Below, piece by piece: positions 42,745 to 51,567 of a stretch of 64,000 nucleotides of DNA. A model generated the notes under the pieces. That model did not search any database and had not been told where the DNA came from. It saw only the letters and a list, made by a program, of their open reading frames with translations. The DNA lies in contig NZ_JAUWQB010000001.1 in assembly GCF_030611305.1 (NCBI RefSeq), positions 1 to 64,000 on the forward strand, given 5' to 3'. Position numbers and translations under genes: made by a program. Each line of letters starts with the position of its first letter. Within the stretch, counting starts at the first letter, position 1. The stretch is from Desulfobacula sp. GTDB lineage: Bacteria; Desulfobacterota; Desulfobacteria; Desulfobacterales; Desulfobacteraceae.

Positions 42745-43116
42745 ATGAATATACGCAATGTTTTTAAAATACATGTTTTGATAATCGTGTGTCTGGTTGT
42801 TTCGTCCCAGTTTGCTCTTGCCGATGGAATTAAAGAGAGAATGAAACAGCGACTCCCCGTGATTGCCGATTTAAAAGCAAAAGGTATTATTGGAGAAGAC
42901 AACAAAGGCTATCTTGGATTTGTCACTGACACAAGGGTCCACGAAGGGGTTATCGCAGCTGATAATAAAGATAGAAAAATGATCTACAGCCATTTTGCAA
43001 AACAGCAGAACACCTCGCTGAATGTAGTTGAAAAAGTCCAGGCCAAACGAAAGGCCGAAAGGGCAAAACCGGGAGAATTTTTCCAAAATCCAGATGGTTC
43101 GTGGCATAAAAAGTAA
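42745..43116 (+). CDS. ydbL: YdbL-like DUF1318 periplasmic protein
   Basis: A 123-residue secreted protein. A signal peptide ends near ALADG, followed by IKERMKQRLPVIADLKAKG, GEDNKGYLGFV and a C-terminal FFQNPDGSWHKK. These match DUF1318/YdbL, the third member of the YdbH system, which modulates the YdbH-YnbE pair in E. coli. AGGAGGA precedes the ATG. A hairpin at 43135-43166 follows the gene. Confidence 0.9.
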   Translation: MNIRNVFKIHVLIIVCLVVSSQFALADGIKERMKQRLPVIADLKAKGIIGEDNKGYLGFVTDTRVHEGVIAADNKDRKMIYSHFAKQQNTSLNVVEKVQAKRKAERAKPGEFFQNPDGSWHKK

Positions 43117-43134
43117 ATCTTACAACCTGTTCCG

Positions 43135-43166
43135 TTCAGGCCGGACAGTTCCGGGCCCGGCCTGAA
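43135..43166 (+). terminator. Hairpin after the ydbH operon
   Basis: TTCAGGCCGG (43135-43144) pairs with CCGGCCTGAA (43157-43166) around a 12-base loop. The T-run directly after it is weak, so termination may be partial. It lies 18 bp after the DUF1318 stop. Confidence 0.5.
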
Positions 43167-43327
43167 TGAATTAAAATCGTTCCTTTTTGCCGTCCAAATC
43201 CTTACCCTTTTCAAGTTTAGATTTTGCAGTGGTCAATGAAAAGGGAATTGCATCTCACAGGGCTAAGGTAACGGTAGTAAGAAGTATATTGGCAGCATTA
43301 TATGGTATGTAGAAAAAAGGAGATGTT

Positions 43328-45232
43328 TTGAATTCTTCAAGCTACGGTTGGTGGGGAAAAATTTTAAGAGTCGACCTTTCCTCAGAAACCATCACAGAAA
43401 TTGACACTCATCCGTATGCGGATCGGTTTTTAGGCGGACGAGGAATCGCTACCCGCCTTTATTGGGAATATGTCCCTGTCATGGCAAAGGCCTTTGATCC
43501 GGAAAATCATTTGATTTTCATGACAGGTCCATTGACGGCAACAGGTGCTCAAGGCGCATCACGGTTTGAAGTTGTGGGTAAATCACCTATGTTGATGCCG
43601 GAAGGCTTTTGCTACGGCAATATGGGCGGATATTGGGGGCCTGCATTAAAAAGAGCCGGCTTTGATGGACTGATGGTATTCGGAAAAGCTAATCGCCCTG
43701 TTTATTTATTCATTTCAGATGGAAAAGCAACTCTTCAAGATGCAGCCGAAATTCATTTTGAGGGGGTTAAGCGGGTGGGGGAGTATTTAAAACAAAAACA
43801 TGGTAAAAACACACATTTCATTACCACTGGTCCGGCCGGGATGAACCTGTGCCGCAATGCCAATCTGATGACGGATAATGAGGGTAGTGCAACCGGTGGT
43901 TTTGGAGCGGTTTTGGGTGCTAAAAATTTAAAAGCCATCGCTGTGATAGGCACTCAATCTCCTCTGGTAAGTGATCCTGAGGCGTTAAAAGAGCTTAATC
44001 ATTTGACAATAAAATTAAATCAGCGTGATACAACATTCAATCCATACCCACCGGATCAGATTTCCCGTAAAGGCAAGGCGTCTTGTTTCCAGTGTGGTCT
44101 GGACTGTATCATGCGATCCACCTTTAAAACCAAATCGAATAAGGAGGTTGTTAGAAAGTGCCAATCCATATTTGTATACTTTCCATGGGTGATGGGACGT
44201 CCGGGGGAGCCAGCCGAAACTGCTCTGGATGCAACGGGACTTTGCAACGATCTATCTTTGTGTACCATGGAGATGGCCAATATCGTCCAGTGGATCAGCG
44301 CCGGTTACGAGGCAGGTTATCTGAACGACTCCCAGACCGGTCTTGAAATTGACAAACTGGGGGAGTGGGAGTTTTTTGAAAATCTCTGTAATATGATCGC
44401 TTATCGACAGGGATTTGGTGATCTTCTGGCTGAAGGACTCTTGAGGGCTGGAGAAACCCTCGGCACAGAAGCCCAAAAACTTTTTGCCAATGAAGTTGCA
44501 GGCGTTGGCGATGGCGCCACCTATTCGGCAAGAGAATATTTGATGAACGGTTTGCTGTATGCCTTTGAACCCCGGCAGCCCATTGCCATGCTGCATGAGA
44601 TCAGCAGGATTATCGGTTACTGGGTCATGAACTTGCAATATCCCGGATCAACACCGGTTTCTGCGGATGTGTACCGAGCTGCTGCAGCCAAATTCTGGTG
44701 CCATGACAAGGCCTGGGACCTGAATACCCATGAAGGCAAAGCCATAGCTGCCTCACGTATCATAGATCGTACCTATGTTAAGGACAGCCTGGGCCTGTGT
44801 GATTCCTGCTGGCCATTGATGTTTTCAAACCATACGGAAGATAAAGTGGGCGATACAACCTTGGAGGCCCGCATATTTAATGCAGTAACCGGAAAAGATC
44901 TGGATGAGAATGCTCTGCACAAATTTGGTGAAATTATTTTTAATCAACAGCGTGCCATTCTTTTGCGGGAAGGCTGGGACCCAAAAACAGATGATACGGT
45001 TGCGGAATTCAATTTCACTGATCCGGTTCAATCCGTTTTTATGAACCCCGATGTGCTTGTACCCGGCGAAGGTGATACCATTTTGAGCCGTAAAGGCCAA
45101 ACCTTGGACCGGGAAGTCTTCAAAAAAATGCGGGATGAATTCTATCAATTACGAGGGTGGAATCCCGAAACCGGCTATCCAACAGCAGAAAAACTTTTTG
45201 AACTGGGGCTTTCGGACCTTAGCAACATTTAA
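43328..45232 (+). CDS. Tungsten aldehyde:ferredoxin oxidoreductase family protein
   Basis: A 634-residue AOR. The N-terminal GKILRVDLSSETI, GGRGIATRLYWEYVP and SRFEVVGKSP match the family. The 4Fe-4S ligands are C253, C256 and C260 (CFQCGLDC) with a fourth cysteine in the LGLCDSCWP region near residue 500. AOR oxidises aldehydes to acids with a bis-pyranopterin tungsten cofactor. The start is a TTG behind AAAAGGAG. Two radical SAM proteins follow it in the same direction, an uncommon pairing that may point to a special substrate or a maturation role. Confidence 0.93.
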   Translation: MNSSSYGWWGKILRVDLSSETITEIDTHPYADRFLGGRGIATRLYWEYVPVMAKAFDPENHLIFMTGPLTATGAQGASRFEVVGKSPMLMPEGFCYGNMGGYWGPALKRAGFDGLMVFGKANRPVYLFISDGKATLQDAAEIHFEGVKRVGEYLKQKHGKNTHFITTGPAGMNLCRNANLMTDNEGSATGGFGAVLGAKNLKAIAVIGTQSPLVSDPEALKELNHLTIKLNQRDTTFNPYPPDQISRKGKASCFQCGLDCIMRSTFKTKSNKEVVRKCQSIFVYFPWVMGRPGEPAETALDATGLCNDLSLCTMEMANIVQWISAGYEAGYLNDSQTGLEIDKLGEWEFFENLCNMIAYRQGFGDLLAEGLLRAGETLGTEAQKLFANEVAGVGDGATYSAREYLMNGLLYAFEPRQPIAMLHEISRIIGYWVMNLQYPGSTPVSADVYRAAAAKFWCHDKAWDLNTHEGKAIAASRIIDRTYVKDSLGLCDSCWPLMFSNHTEDKVGDTTLEARIFNAVTGKDLDENALHKFGEIIFNQQRAILLREGWDPKTDDTVAEFNFTDPVQSVFMNPDVLVPGEGDTILSRKGQTLDREVFKKMRDEFYQLRGWNPETGYPTAEKLFELGLSDLSNI

Positions 45233-45297
45233 CAACCTAAATTATGAGAAAACTATAACACACCCAGATATATTAAAAACGAATGGGTTCTATTCTT

Positions 45298-46578
45298 ATG
45301 AAGGTTCTATTAGTATCTGCCAATACAGAAATGATCAATATGCCCGTGCTGCCTTTGGGAATGGCTTTTGTGGCCAGAGCAACAGAAGATGCCGGTCACG
45401 AGGTGTCACAAATTAACCTGATGGCAGAACCAGAAGCGCTGAAAACGTTAGCCGCGCGCATTCAAAAGGTTCAACCTGATATAATCGGTATATCAGTCAG
45501 AAATATTGATGATCAGGTTTCTGCTCAGCCTCGGTTTCTTCTCGATCCAGTGAAAAAGATCGTTTCTGTGTGCAGGCAGAACTCTGAGGCCAAGATAGTT
45601 CTCGGTGGTGCCGGCTACAGCATTTTTCCCCGGCACGCATTAACATATCTTGCTGCAGACATGGGTATCCAGGGGGAGGGCGAACAATCTTTTGTCACTC
45701 TTCTGGACAGGTTAAAAAACGATGATGATTTATCAAATATTCCCGGCCTGTATCATGCCGAGCAAGGCATTGGCAACCCTCCTTCTACTTTCAAGGAAAT
45801 TGATCAGAATCCTTTTCCTCAACCTGGCAAGCATATCTTTGCCTTGGAACATATTGGAGATGAGATCATCTGGTTGCCGTTTCAAACCCGCAGGGGCTGC
45901 CCTTTAGACTGTAGCTATTGTTCAACCCCATTGATCGAAGGAAAAATCACCCGCAAGCGTGCTCCAAGTCGAATCATCGAGGCATTGACCGCTTACGTGT
46001 CTGCCGGATTTGATCATTTCTTTTTTGTGGATAACACTTTCAACCTGCCGTCCGGTTATTCAAAAGACCTTTGCGATCAAATGATCCAATCAGGTTTGAA
46101 TATTACCTGGAGAGGTATTCTCTATCCCTGGAAACTGGAAGAAGAACTCGTAACTAAGATGGCAAGATCCGGTTGCGTAGAGGTTAGCCTTGGATTAGAA
46201 AGCGGTTCGGATATCATACTGAAAAAGATGAATAAGCAGTACCGTATAGTAGATATACGCCGTGCTTCAGATCTGCTGAAAAAATGCGATATCCGCCGGA
46301 TGGGATTCCTTCTTTTGGGCGGTCCAGGTGAAACCCGGCAAACTGTGCTGGAAAGTCTCGAATTTGTGGATTCTCTTGCATTGGAAATGGTCAAAGTGAC
46401 CATCGGCCTTCGAATTTATCCGGGTACCGGGTTGGCCTCCCATGCAAGACAGATTGGAAAAATATCATCTGATGACAACCTCCTGCTTCCTAAGTTCTTT
46501 ATTGAAAATGGAATGGAGGCATGGATTCGAAAAACGGTTGAAGTATGGATGAAAGACAGGCCCAACTGGATTCAATAA
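45298..46578 (+). CDS. B12-binding radical SAM protein
   Basis: A 426-residue class B radical SAM protein. An N-terminal cobalamin-binding domain (about 1-140, MKVLLVSANTEMINMPVLPL and GIQGEGEQ) precedes a radical SAM core with the cluster motif CPLDCSYC at about residue 200 and an EVSLGLESGSD block near 300. Such enzymes carry out difficult methylations or rearrangements. The substrate is unknown. I placed the start at 45298 because the B12-binding domain begins there; ATG 45283 is also possible. It is 65 bp after the AOR gene and 30 bp before the next radical SAM gene. Confidence 0.85.
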   Translation: MKVLLVSANTEMINMPVLPLGMAFVARATEDAGHEVSQINLMAEPEALKTLAARIQKVQPDIIGISVRNIDDQVSAQPRFLLDPVKKIVSVCRQNSEAKIVLGGAGYSIFPRHALTYLAADMGIQGEGEQSFVTLLDRLKNDDDLSNIPGLYHAEQGIGNPPSTFKEIDQNPFPQPGKHIFALEHIGDEIIWLPFQTRRGCPLDCSYCSTPLIEGKITRKRAPSRIIEALTAYVSAGFDHFFFVDNTFNLPSGYSKDLCDQMIQSGLNITWRGILYPWKLEEELVTKMARSGCVEVSLGLESGSDIILKKMNKQYRIVDIRRASDLLKKCDIRRMGFLLLGGPGETRQTVLESLEFVDSLALEMVKVTIGLRIYPGTGLASHARQIGKISSDDNLLLPKFFIENGMEAWIRKTVEVWMKDRPNWIQ

Positions 46579-46608
46579 TACAAATAGTACGCCATCAAAT
46601 TTAATTAA

Positions 46609-47517
46609 ATGAATACCTGCATTCCCAAATATATCAAGGCAAAACAGAAGGGCTGGTTATTGAAAAAAATTAAACAATCCTCAGCTCTTTTGACCTCGTG
46701 TACTTTGTGTCCAAGGCAGTGCAGGGTGGATCGGACAAGACAAGAAAAAGGATATTGTTCAACAGGGAAAAATGCGGTTGTATCAAGCTTTGCACCTCAT
46801 TTTGGTGAAGAACCGCAACTGGTTGGTAATAAAGGTTCAGGAACCATTTTTTTCTCCCATTGCAATTTGAAATGCATTTTTTGCCAAAATTATGACATCA
46901 GTGTTCAAGGCATGGGGCAGGAGGCTGATGATGAGCAAATCGCATCTATCATGCTGTATCTGCAAAAGAAAGGGTGCCACAATATCAACCTTGTTACCCC
47001 CAGTCATGTGGTTCCACAGATTTTAAAAGCATTGGATATAGCAGTCGGTTACGGATTGAATATCCCGCTGGTTTACAATTGTTCGGGGTATGAAAGCATT
47101 GATACCCTGCGTATTTTAAAAGATATCATTGATATTTACATGCCGGATTTTAAATTTTGGGACCCTGAGATTTCCAAATTATGCTGTCATGCCCGGGATT
47201 ACCCTCAGACAGCAAGGAAAGCAATCAAGGAAATGGTTGATCAGGTGGGGGATTTAAAAGTGGATAAGACCGGCATTGCTTGTTCAGGGCTTATGGTCAG
47301 GCATCTTGTCATGCCGGGAAACCTGGAGGGGACCTATCATATTTTAAAATTCCTTAAAGAAAAAGTATCCCCCCATACCCATGTTAATATCATGTCCCAA
47401 TACCGCCCCATGGGAGATGCCTGCAGGGTCAAAGAGCTTTCAAGACCGGTGACGCCTGAAGAGTTCAGAAAAGCAGTGTACATGGCCAAAAATTTCAATC
47501 TGGAAATTATCCATTGA
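46609..47517 (+). CDS. Pyruvate formate-lyase-activating-enzyme-like radical SAM protein
   Basis: A 302-residue radical SAM protein. An N-terminal CTLCPRQCRVDR stretch is followed by HCNLKCIFCQNYD, the CxxxCxxC cluster motif at about residue 85, and CSGYESIDTLRIL, DIYMPDFKFWDP and a C-terminal RVKELSRPVTPEEF. It resembles the PflA-like / AmmeMemoRadiSam group, whose substrates are mostly unknown. It is the third gene of the AOR set. The start has no clear ribosome binding site. Confidence 0.88.
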   Translation: MNTCIPKYIKAKQKGWLLKKIKQSSALLTSCTLCPRQCRVDRTRQEKGYCSTGKNAVVSSFAPHFGEEPQLVGNKGSGTIFFSHCNLKCIFCQNYDISVQGMGQEADDEQIASIMLYLQKKGCHNINLVTPSHVVPQILKALDIAVGYGLNIPLVYNCSGYESIDTLRILKDIIDIYMPDFKFWDPEISKLCCHARDYPQTARKAIKEMVDQVGDLKVDKTGIACSGLMVRHLVMPGNLEGTYHILKFLKEKVSPHTHVNIMSQYRPMGDACRVKELSRPVTPEEFRKAVYMAKNFNLEIIH

Positions 47518-47598
47518 CATATTGGGTGTGAAAAGATAATTAAAATTTAATTTCAGGCAGAAGTCTGAAGAAAAACAAAAAAAATTAATAGACAATTT

Positions 47599-47657
47599 AA
47601 ACCATGAAGGTTGCAATGTCGGTAAAAGAATACCGACACCTTTTGTGGTTTTTTAAT
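47599..47657 (+). terminator. Long hairpin with T-run just before the nickel transporter operon
   Basis: AAACCA (47599-47604) pairs with TGGTTT (47646-47651), AAGG (47607-47610) with CCTT (47639-47642) and TGTCGGTA (47617-47624) with TACCGACA (47631-47638), with a T-rich run after. The structure ends 10 bases before the AGGAG of the next gene. It is either the terminator of the AOR set or an attenuator of the nickel/cobalt operon. I do not recognise a known metal riboswitch. Confidence 0.6.
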
Positions 47658-47673
47658 TTTTAGGAGATGTAAA

Positions 47674-48450
47674 ATGAAAAGCTTTAAACTGATTTGTATT
47701 GTAAGTCTAATGATTTGTTTTTCCTATGGCCTGTCTTCAGCACATTTTGGAATGGTTATTCCTTCAGATAATATGGTCATGCAGGAGGATTCAAGAAAAC
47801 TTGAACTTCAACTTTCTTTTTCCCATCCCTTTGAAATTGTCGGGATGCCGCTTGTAAAACCGGAAGATTTTTTTGTGATCAACGATGGGGAAAAACAGGA
47901 TTTAAATGCAACGCTTAAAGAAACAAAAGTTATGGATCACAAGGCCTGGAAAACAGGGTATACCATAAAAAGACCCGGGGCATATACATTTGTAATGGAA
48001 CCCAAACCCTATTGGGAACCGGCTGAAGATTGTTTTATTGTTCATTATACAAAAACCGTGGTAGCCGCTTTTGGTGATGATGAGGGCTGGGACAGCGAGC
48101 TGGGACTGAAAACCGAAATTGTTCCGTTGTCCAAACCTTTTGGTCTTTATGCCGGAAATGTGTTCCAGGGAATCGTAAAGCTTGATGGTAAAGCAGTTCC
48201 CTATGCAGAAATAGAAGTGGAATTTTTTAATATTGATAAGAAAGTCCATGCGCCATCTGACTATATGATAACCCAGACCATAAAGGCTGATGGAAACGGT
48301 GTGTTTACCTATGCCGCACCTGTTGCCGGATGGTGGGGGTTTGCCGCATTAAATACATCTGATAAAAAATTGATGCATAATGGTGAAGAAAAGGATATAG
48401 AGTTGGGTGCAGTTTTATGGGTAAACTTTGAGAGTTGGCAGGAAAAATAG
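47674..48450 (+). CDS. DUF4198 periplasmic protein of a nickel/cobalt ECF transporter (NikK-like)
   Basis: A 258-residue secreted protein. A signal peptide ends at about residue 22 and is followed at once by AHFGMVIPSDNMV, where the N-terminal His of the mature protein is typical of metal-delivery DUF4198 proteins. The rest is beta-rich, with an EPAEDCFIVHYTKTVVAAFG block. In NikKMLQO systems NikK helps deliver nickel to the membrane core. TAGGAGATG precedes the ATG, and the operon continues with cbiM-type, NikL-type, cbiQ and cbiO genes. Confidence 0.86.
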   Translation: MKSFKLICIVSLMICFSYGLSSAHFGMVIPSDNMVMQEDSRKLELQLSFSHPFEIVGMPLVKPEDFFVINDGEKQDLNATLKETKVMDHKAWKTGYTIKRPGAYTFVMEPKPYWEPAEDCFIVHYTKTVVAAFGDDEGWDSELGLKTEIVPLSKPFGLYAGNVFQGIVKLDGKAVPYAEIEVEFFNIDKKVHAPSDYMITQTIKADGNGVFTYAAPVAGWWGFAALNTSDKKLMHNGEEKDIELGAVLWVNFESWQEK

Positions 48451-48451
48451 T

Positions 48452-49057
48452 ATGCACATTTCAGAAGGCGTTCTTTCAGGTCCGGTATTGGCCTCCGGCG
48501 CAGTTCTGGCCATGGCCGGGACCGCAATAGGGTTAAAAAAAATTGATTATGACCGCATTGTTCATGTGGCCATTCTGGCATCGGCTTTTTTTGTGGCATC
48601 ATTGATCCATGTAAATATCGGGCCTGCAAGTGCCCATCTGATTTTAAACGGGATTATGGGATTGCTGCTGGGATTTGCAGCAGTTCCGGCAATCCTGACC
48701 GCACTGCTTTTGCAGTCAGTCTTTTTTCAATATGGAGGCCTTACGACATTGGGGGTTAATGTTGTGGTGATGGCTGCTCCGGCAGTACTTGTACATTATC
48801 TTTTTTTACCATTGCTGGGAAAATCATCTCCCCTTAATTTCACTGCGGGATTTTTGGCCGGTCTGTTTTCCATATTGTTCTCATCCCTGTTATTAGGGCT
48901 GGCCTTATGGTTCACTGACGAGAATTTTTTTGAAACAAGCCTTGTTATTATTACGGCCCACATTCCCGTAATGATCATTGAAGGAATTGTGACAGGATTT
49001 TGTGTCACATTTCTTTTAAAAGTATATCCTGAAATTATACCGGTGAGAAAAAAATGA
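48452..49057 (+). CDS. cbiM: Nickel/cobalt ECF transporter substrate-binding membrane component (CbiM/NikM)
   Basis: A 201-residue membrane protein beginning MHISEGVLSG, the conserved N-terminus whose Met1, His2 and following residues hold the metal ion in CbiM/NikM. About six helices follow, with VAILASAFFVASLIHVNIG and AHLILNGIMGLLLGFAAVP. I chose the ATG at 48452, which gives this N-terminus; an earlier start would destroy the metal site. Its stop overlaps the next start (ATGA). It binds the ion directly; the ion may be nickel or cobalt. Confidence 0.93.
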   Translation: MHISEGVLSGPVLASGAVLAMAGTAIGLKKIDYDRIVHVAILASAFFVASLIHVNIGPASAHLILNGIMGLLLGFAAVPAILTALLLQSVFFQYGGLTTLGVNVVVMAAPAVLVHYLFLPLLGKSSPLNFTAGFLAGLFSILFSSLLLGLALWFTDENFFETSLVIITAHIPVMIIEGIVTGFCVTFLLKVYPEIIPVRKK

Positions 49058-49530
49058 AAATAAAACATACCATCCTCTTTGCACTCATATTAGCTATGAT
49101 TCCTGCAAGCTTCGCCTTTGCTCACAAGGTCATCATTTTTGCATGGGTTGAGGATGGCATGATACATACGGAAAGCAGTTTTGGTTCAAAAAGAAAAGCA
49201 AAAAAATCTACTATAACTATCGTTGATGAGAAAGGTTTGGTTGTTCATAAAGGAATTACAGATCAGGAAGGAAACTATTCATTTAAAATTCCTGATAAAA
49301 TCGATTCTGACCTTATATTAAAGCTTGATGCAGGAACAGCCCATCAAGCCCAGTGGAAAATTTCTAAAAATGAGCTTGTGACCGTTCATTCAGCCAAAGA
49401 TACCCGGGCAGCAATGAAGGAAAAAGAAAAACTGGAAGAACGTCCTTCTATCTTTAAAATAATCACAGGCATTGTCATAATTTTTGGACTGGCCCTGGCT
49501 GTAAAGTTTTTAAAAAGGAAATTTTTTTGA
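49054..49530 (+). CDS. NikL-like component of the nickel/cobalt ECF transporter
   Basis: A 158-residue protein with a signal peptide (to about 23, followed by HKVIIFAW, a His at the mature N-terminus), a carboxypeptidase-regulatory-like beta domain and a C-terminal membrane helix at about 132-152. It occupies the place of CbiN/NikL in these operons. It overlaps cbiM by four bases and precedes cbiQ by one base. The His-initial mature end suggests metal contact. Confidence 0.85.
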   Translation: MKIKHTILFALILAMIPASFAFAHKVIIFAWVEDGMIHTESSFGSKRKAKKSTITIVDEKGLVVHKGITDQEGNYSFKIPDKIDSDLILKLDAGTAHQAQWKISKNELVTVHSAKDTRAAMKEKEKLEERPSIFKIITGIVIIFGLALAVKFLKRKFF

Positions 49531-49531
49531 A

Positions 49532-50287
49532 ATGATTGAAGAAAAATTTGCATCAGGTCGGTCTTTCATCCATCAGCTTGATCCTAAAATACGCATCATT
49601 GCTTCGATTATTTTATCTTTTGCTGCGGCACTTTGTGATAATCTTTACATTGCAGGATTCTATTTTATTATTTCATCCATTTTAATCACAATGGCTAAAT
49701 TAAAATGGATGGATGTCGTTAATCGGTTAAAACCCCTTTTCTGGTTCCTTTTGATGATCTGGATTATCCTTCCCTTAACCTTTGACGGAGAAACTGTGTA
49801 CCAATATTATGGGTTAAGAATAACAGTTTCCGGTGTCATATTATGTTGCAAGATCACCATTAAATCGATAACCATATTACTAATATTCACCGCCCTTATT
49901 GCCACAATGACCGTGGCTTCCCTTGGAAATGGGCTTCACAGGCTTTATGTGCCCGACAAGATGGTCTTCCTTTTATTGATGTCATATCGATACATTGCAG
50001 TCATTGAGGAAGAATACAAAAGGCTTTTGCGGGCTGCAAAATTCAGGGGATTTAACCCTAAGACCAATCTGCATTCCTATAAGACATTTGCTTATCTTGC
50101 CGGCATGCTCTTTGTCCGGGCATCACTTAGAGCCCAAAGAGTACACCAGGCCATGTTGTGCCGTGGATTCAATCAAAAGTTTCATACCCTTGACGTTTAC
50201 CAGCCAAATAGATTAAACTCGATTTTTTTAATGGGTATATTTGCGGCAAGCTTAAGTCTTGTCATATTTGAAATTATGTGGATCTAA
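49532..50287 (+). CDS. cbiQ: ECF transporter transmembrane protein CbiQ
   Basis: A 251-residue T-component with about five helices. The conserved coupling motifs are AAKFRGF and AMLCRGF near residues 170 and 210, which contact the ATPase. HQLDPKIRIIASIILSFAAA at the start is also typical. It scaffolds the substrate-binding CbiM to the CbiO ATPase. Its end overlaps the start of the ATPase gene by 10 bp. Confidence 0.93.
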   Translation: MIEEKFASGRSFIHQLDPKIRIIASIILSFAAALCDNLYIAGFYFIISSILITMAKLKWMDVVNRLKPLFWFLLMIWIILPLTFDGETVYQYYGLRITVSGVILCCKITIKSITILLIFTALIATMTVASLGNGLHRLYVPDKMVFLLLMSYRYIAVIEEEYKRLLRAAKFRGFNPKTNLHSYKTFAYLAGMLFVRASLRAQRVHQAMLCRGFNQKFHTLDVYQPNRLNSIFLMGIFAASLSLVIFEIMWI

Positions 50288-51021
50288 CAGTGACTGACAA
50301 TTCCAGTGTAATCAGATTAGAGGATATTTCTTATTCTTATCCGGGATCAAATACAAATGTCTTGGATCATCTGAATCTTGAGATCAACAAAGGTGACAGA
50401 ATTGGAATGATGGCTCCCAACGGGTCCGGCAAAACCACGTTGCTGCATACGATCATGGGGCTTTGCAAGCCTGAATCCGGCACCATAGAAGTGTTTGGAA
50501 AGTTGTTGAAAAATGAGAAAGACTTTATTCCGGTTCGTTCCAAAATCGGGTTATTATTCCAGGATTCTGATGATCAGTTGTTCTGTCCAACAGTACTGGA
50601 CGATGTGGCATTTGGACCGTTGAATCTTGGATTTTCTCCCCAGGATGCCATTGATACTGCAAGAAATACCCTTGAAAGGCTTGGAATACAAATTTTGGAA
50701 GGGCATGTAACCCACAGGCTGTCAGGTGGACAGAAACGCCTGGTCGCATTGGCTGCAGTCCTTGCCATGGAGCCTGAGGTTCTTTTGCTTGATGAGCCGA
50801 CAGCAGGGTTGGATCACAAGGTTAAGGAAAAATTGATTCATATTCTCAATAGTCTTGATATTTCTTACTTTGTCATTTCACACGAATTTGATTTTGCCAA
50901 AGCTGTAACAGATAAAATATATTCCATGGAAGATGGTAAGATTTTAAGAGATGATGAAATTCATATCCATCGCCATGAGCATGTCCATAAACATGGAAGA
51001 CATCCCCACAATCACAAATAA
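50278..51021 (+). CDS. cbiO: ECF transporter ATPase CbiO with His-rich tail
   Basis: A 247-residue ATPase. Walker A is MAPNGSGKTTL, the signature LSGGQKRLVALAAVL and Walker B VLLLDEPTAGLD. The C-terminus ends in about 20 residues holding nine histidines (HIHRHEHVHKHGRHPHNH), which probably bind nickel or cobalt and may regulate uptake. The start is a GTG overlapping cbiQ; a GTG four codons later is possible. Last gene of the five-gene ECF operon. Confidence 0.93.
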   Translation: MDLTVTDNSSVIRLEDISYSYPGSNTNVLDHLNLEINKGDRIGMMAPNGSGKTTLLHTIMGLCKPESGTIEVFGKLLKNEKDFIPVRSKIGLLFQDSDDQLFCPTVLDDVAFGPLNLGFSPQDAIDTARNTLERLGIQILEGHVTHRLSGGQKRLVALAAVLAMEPEVLLLDEPTAGLDHKVKEKLIHILNSLDISYFVISHEFDFAKAVTDKIYSMEDGKILRDDEIHIHRHEHVHKHGRHPHNHK

Positions 51022-51060
51022 CGCTTAGGTAAATTGCTAATAGGCCTGATATGTCTTTTA

Positions 51061-51555
51061 TCAGACACCAAGTTCTTTTCGAAATGATTTCATATTGGCT
51101 TTGTATTGTTCAAATTCATCTGTTGAGAGTTCATCAGGAAAAACAAGCTCGACAGAGGTTAGTAACTCAATTACATTATTGGCATGGGGAGCCACAGCAA
51201 GCACACCAATTTTGCTTCCCTTTTCAAGCTTGATTTTTCCCAGCATAAACTCTGTGATAAATTTACTTTCTTTTTTTAAGATCTTTTTCCAGACCTGGGG
51301 TGTGGCTCCCATAAGGAATTCAGCCTCTTTTTTACCCTTTTCTTCTGATACCAGTTCAAGCCTGATGAGTTCTCCTTGTTCAAAAAACAGGCAAAAAAAT
51401 ACGTCCTTTTCAATCCCCCATGAGGGCTCTGCTTTGACTCGATAAACCATTTTTCCGGAAAGTTTTTTCAGTTTTTCTTTGGCCTGCGGATTTGACCGGT
51501 AAATCCTGGCACTTTCTTTCAACCATTCCGGTGTGCAGTAATAAAAGGTTGCCAT
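51061..51555 (-). CDS. SCP2 sterol-binding domain protein
   Basis: A 164-residue protein consisting of one SCP2-like domain: KMVYRVKAEPSWGIEKDVFF, then LELVSEEKGKKEAEFLMGAT, and GKIKLEKGSKIGVLAVAPHA. SCP2 domains bind hydrophobic ligands such as acyl-CoA. It starts behind AAAGGAG and lies 12 bp downstream of an acyl-CoA synthetase gene, after an AOR gene. A lipid or acyl-CoA carrier role in that set is likely. Confidence 0.85.
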   Translation of the reverse strand: MATFYYCTPEWLKESARIYRSNPQAKEKLKKLSGKMVYRVKAEPSWGIEKDVFFCLFFEQGELIRLELVSEEKGKKEAEFLMGATPQVWKKILKKESKFITEFMLGKIKLEKGSKIGVLAVAPHANNVIELLTSVELVFPDELSTDEFEQYKANMKSFRKELGV

Positions 51556-51567
51556 GAATTTTCTCCT

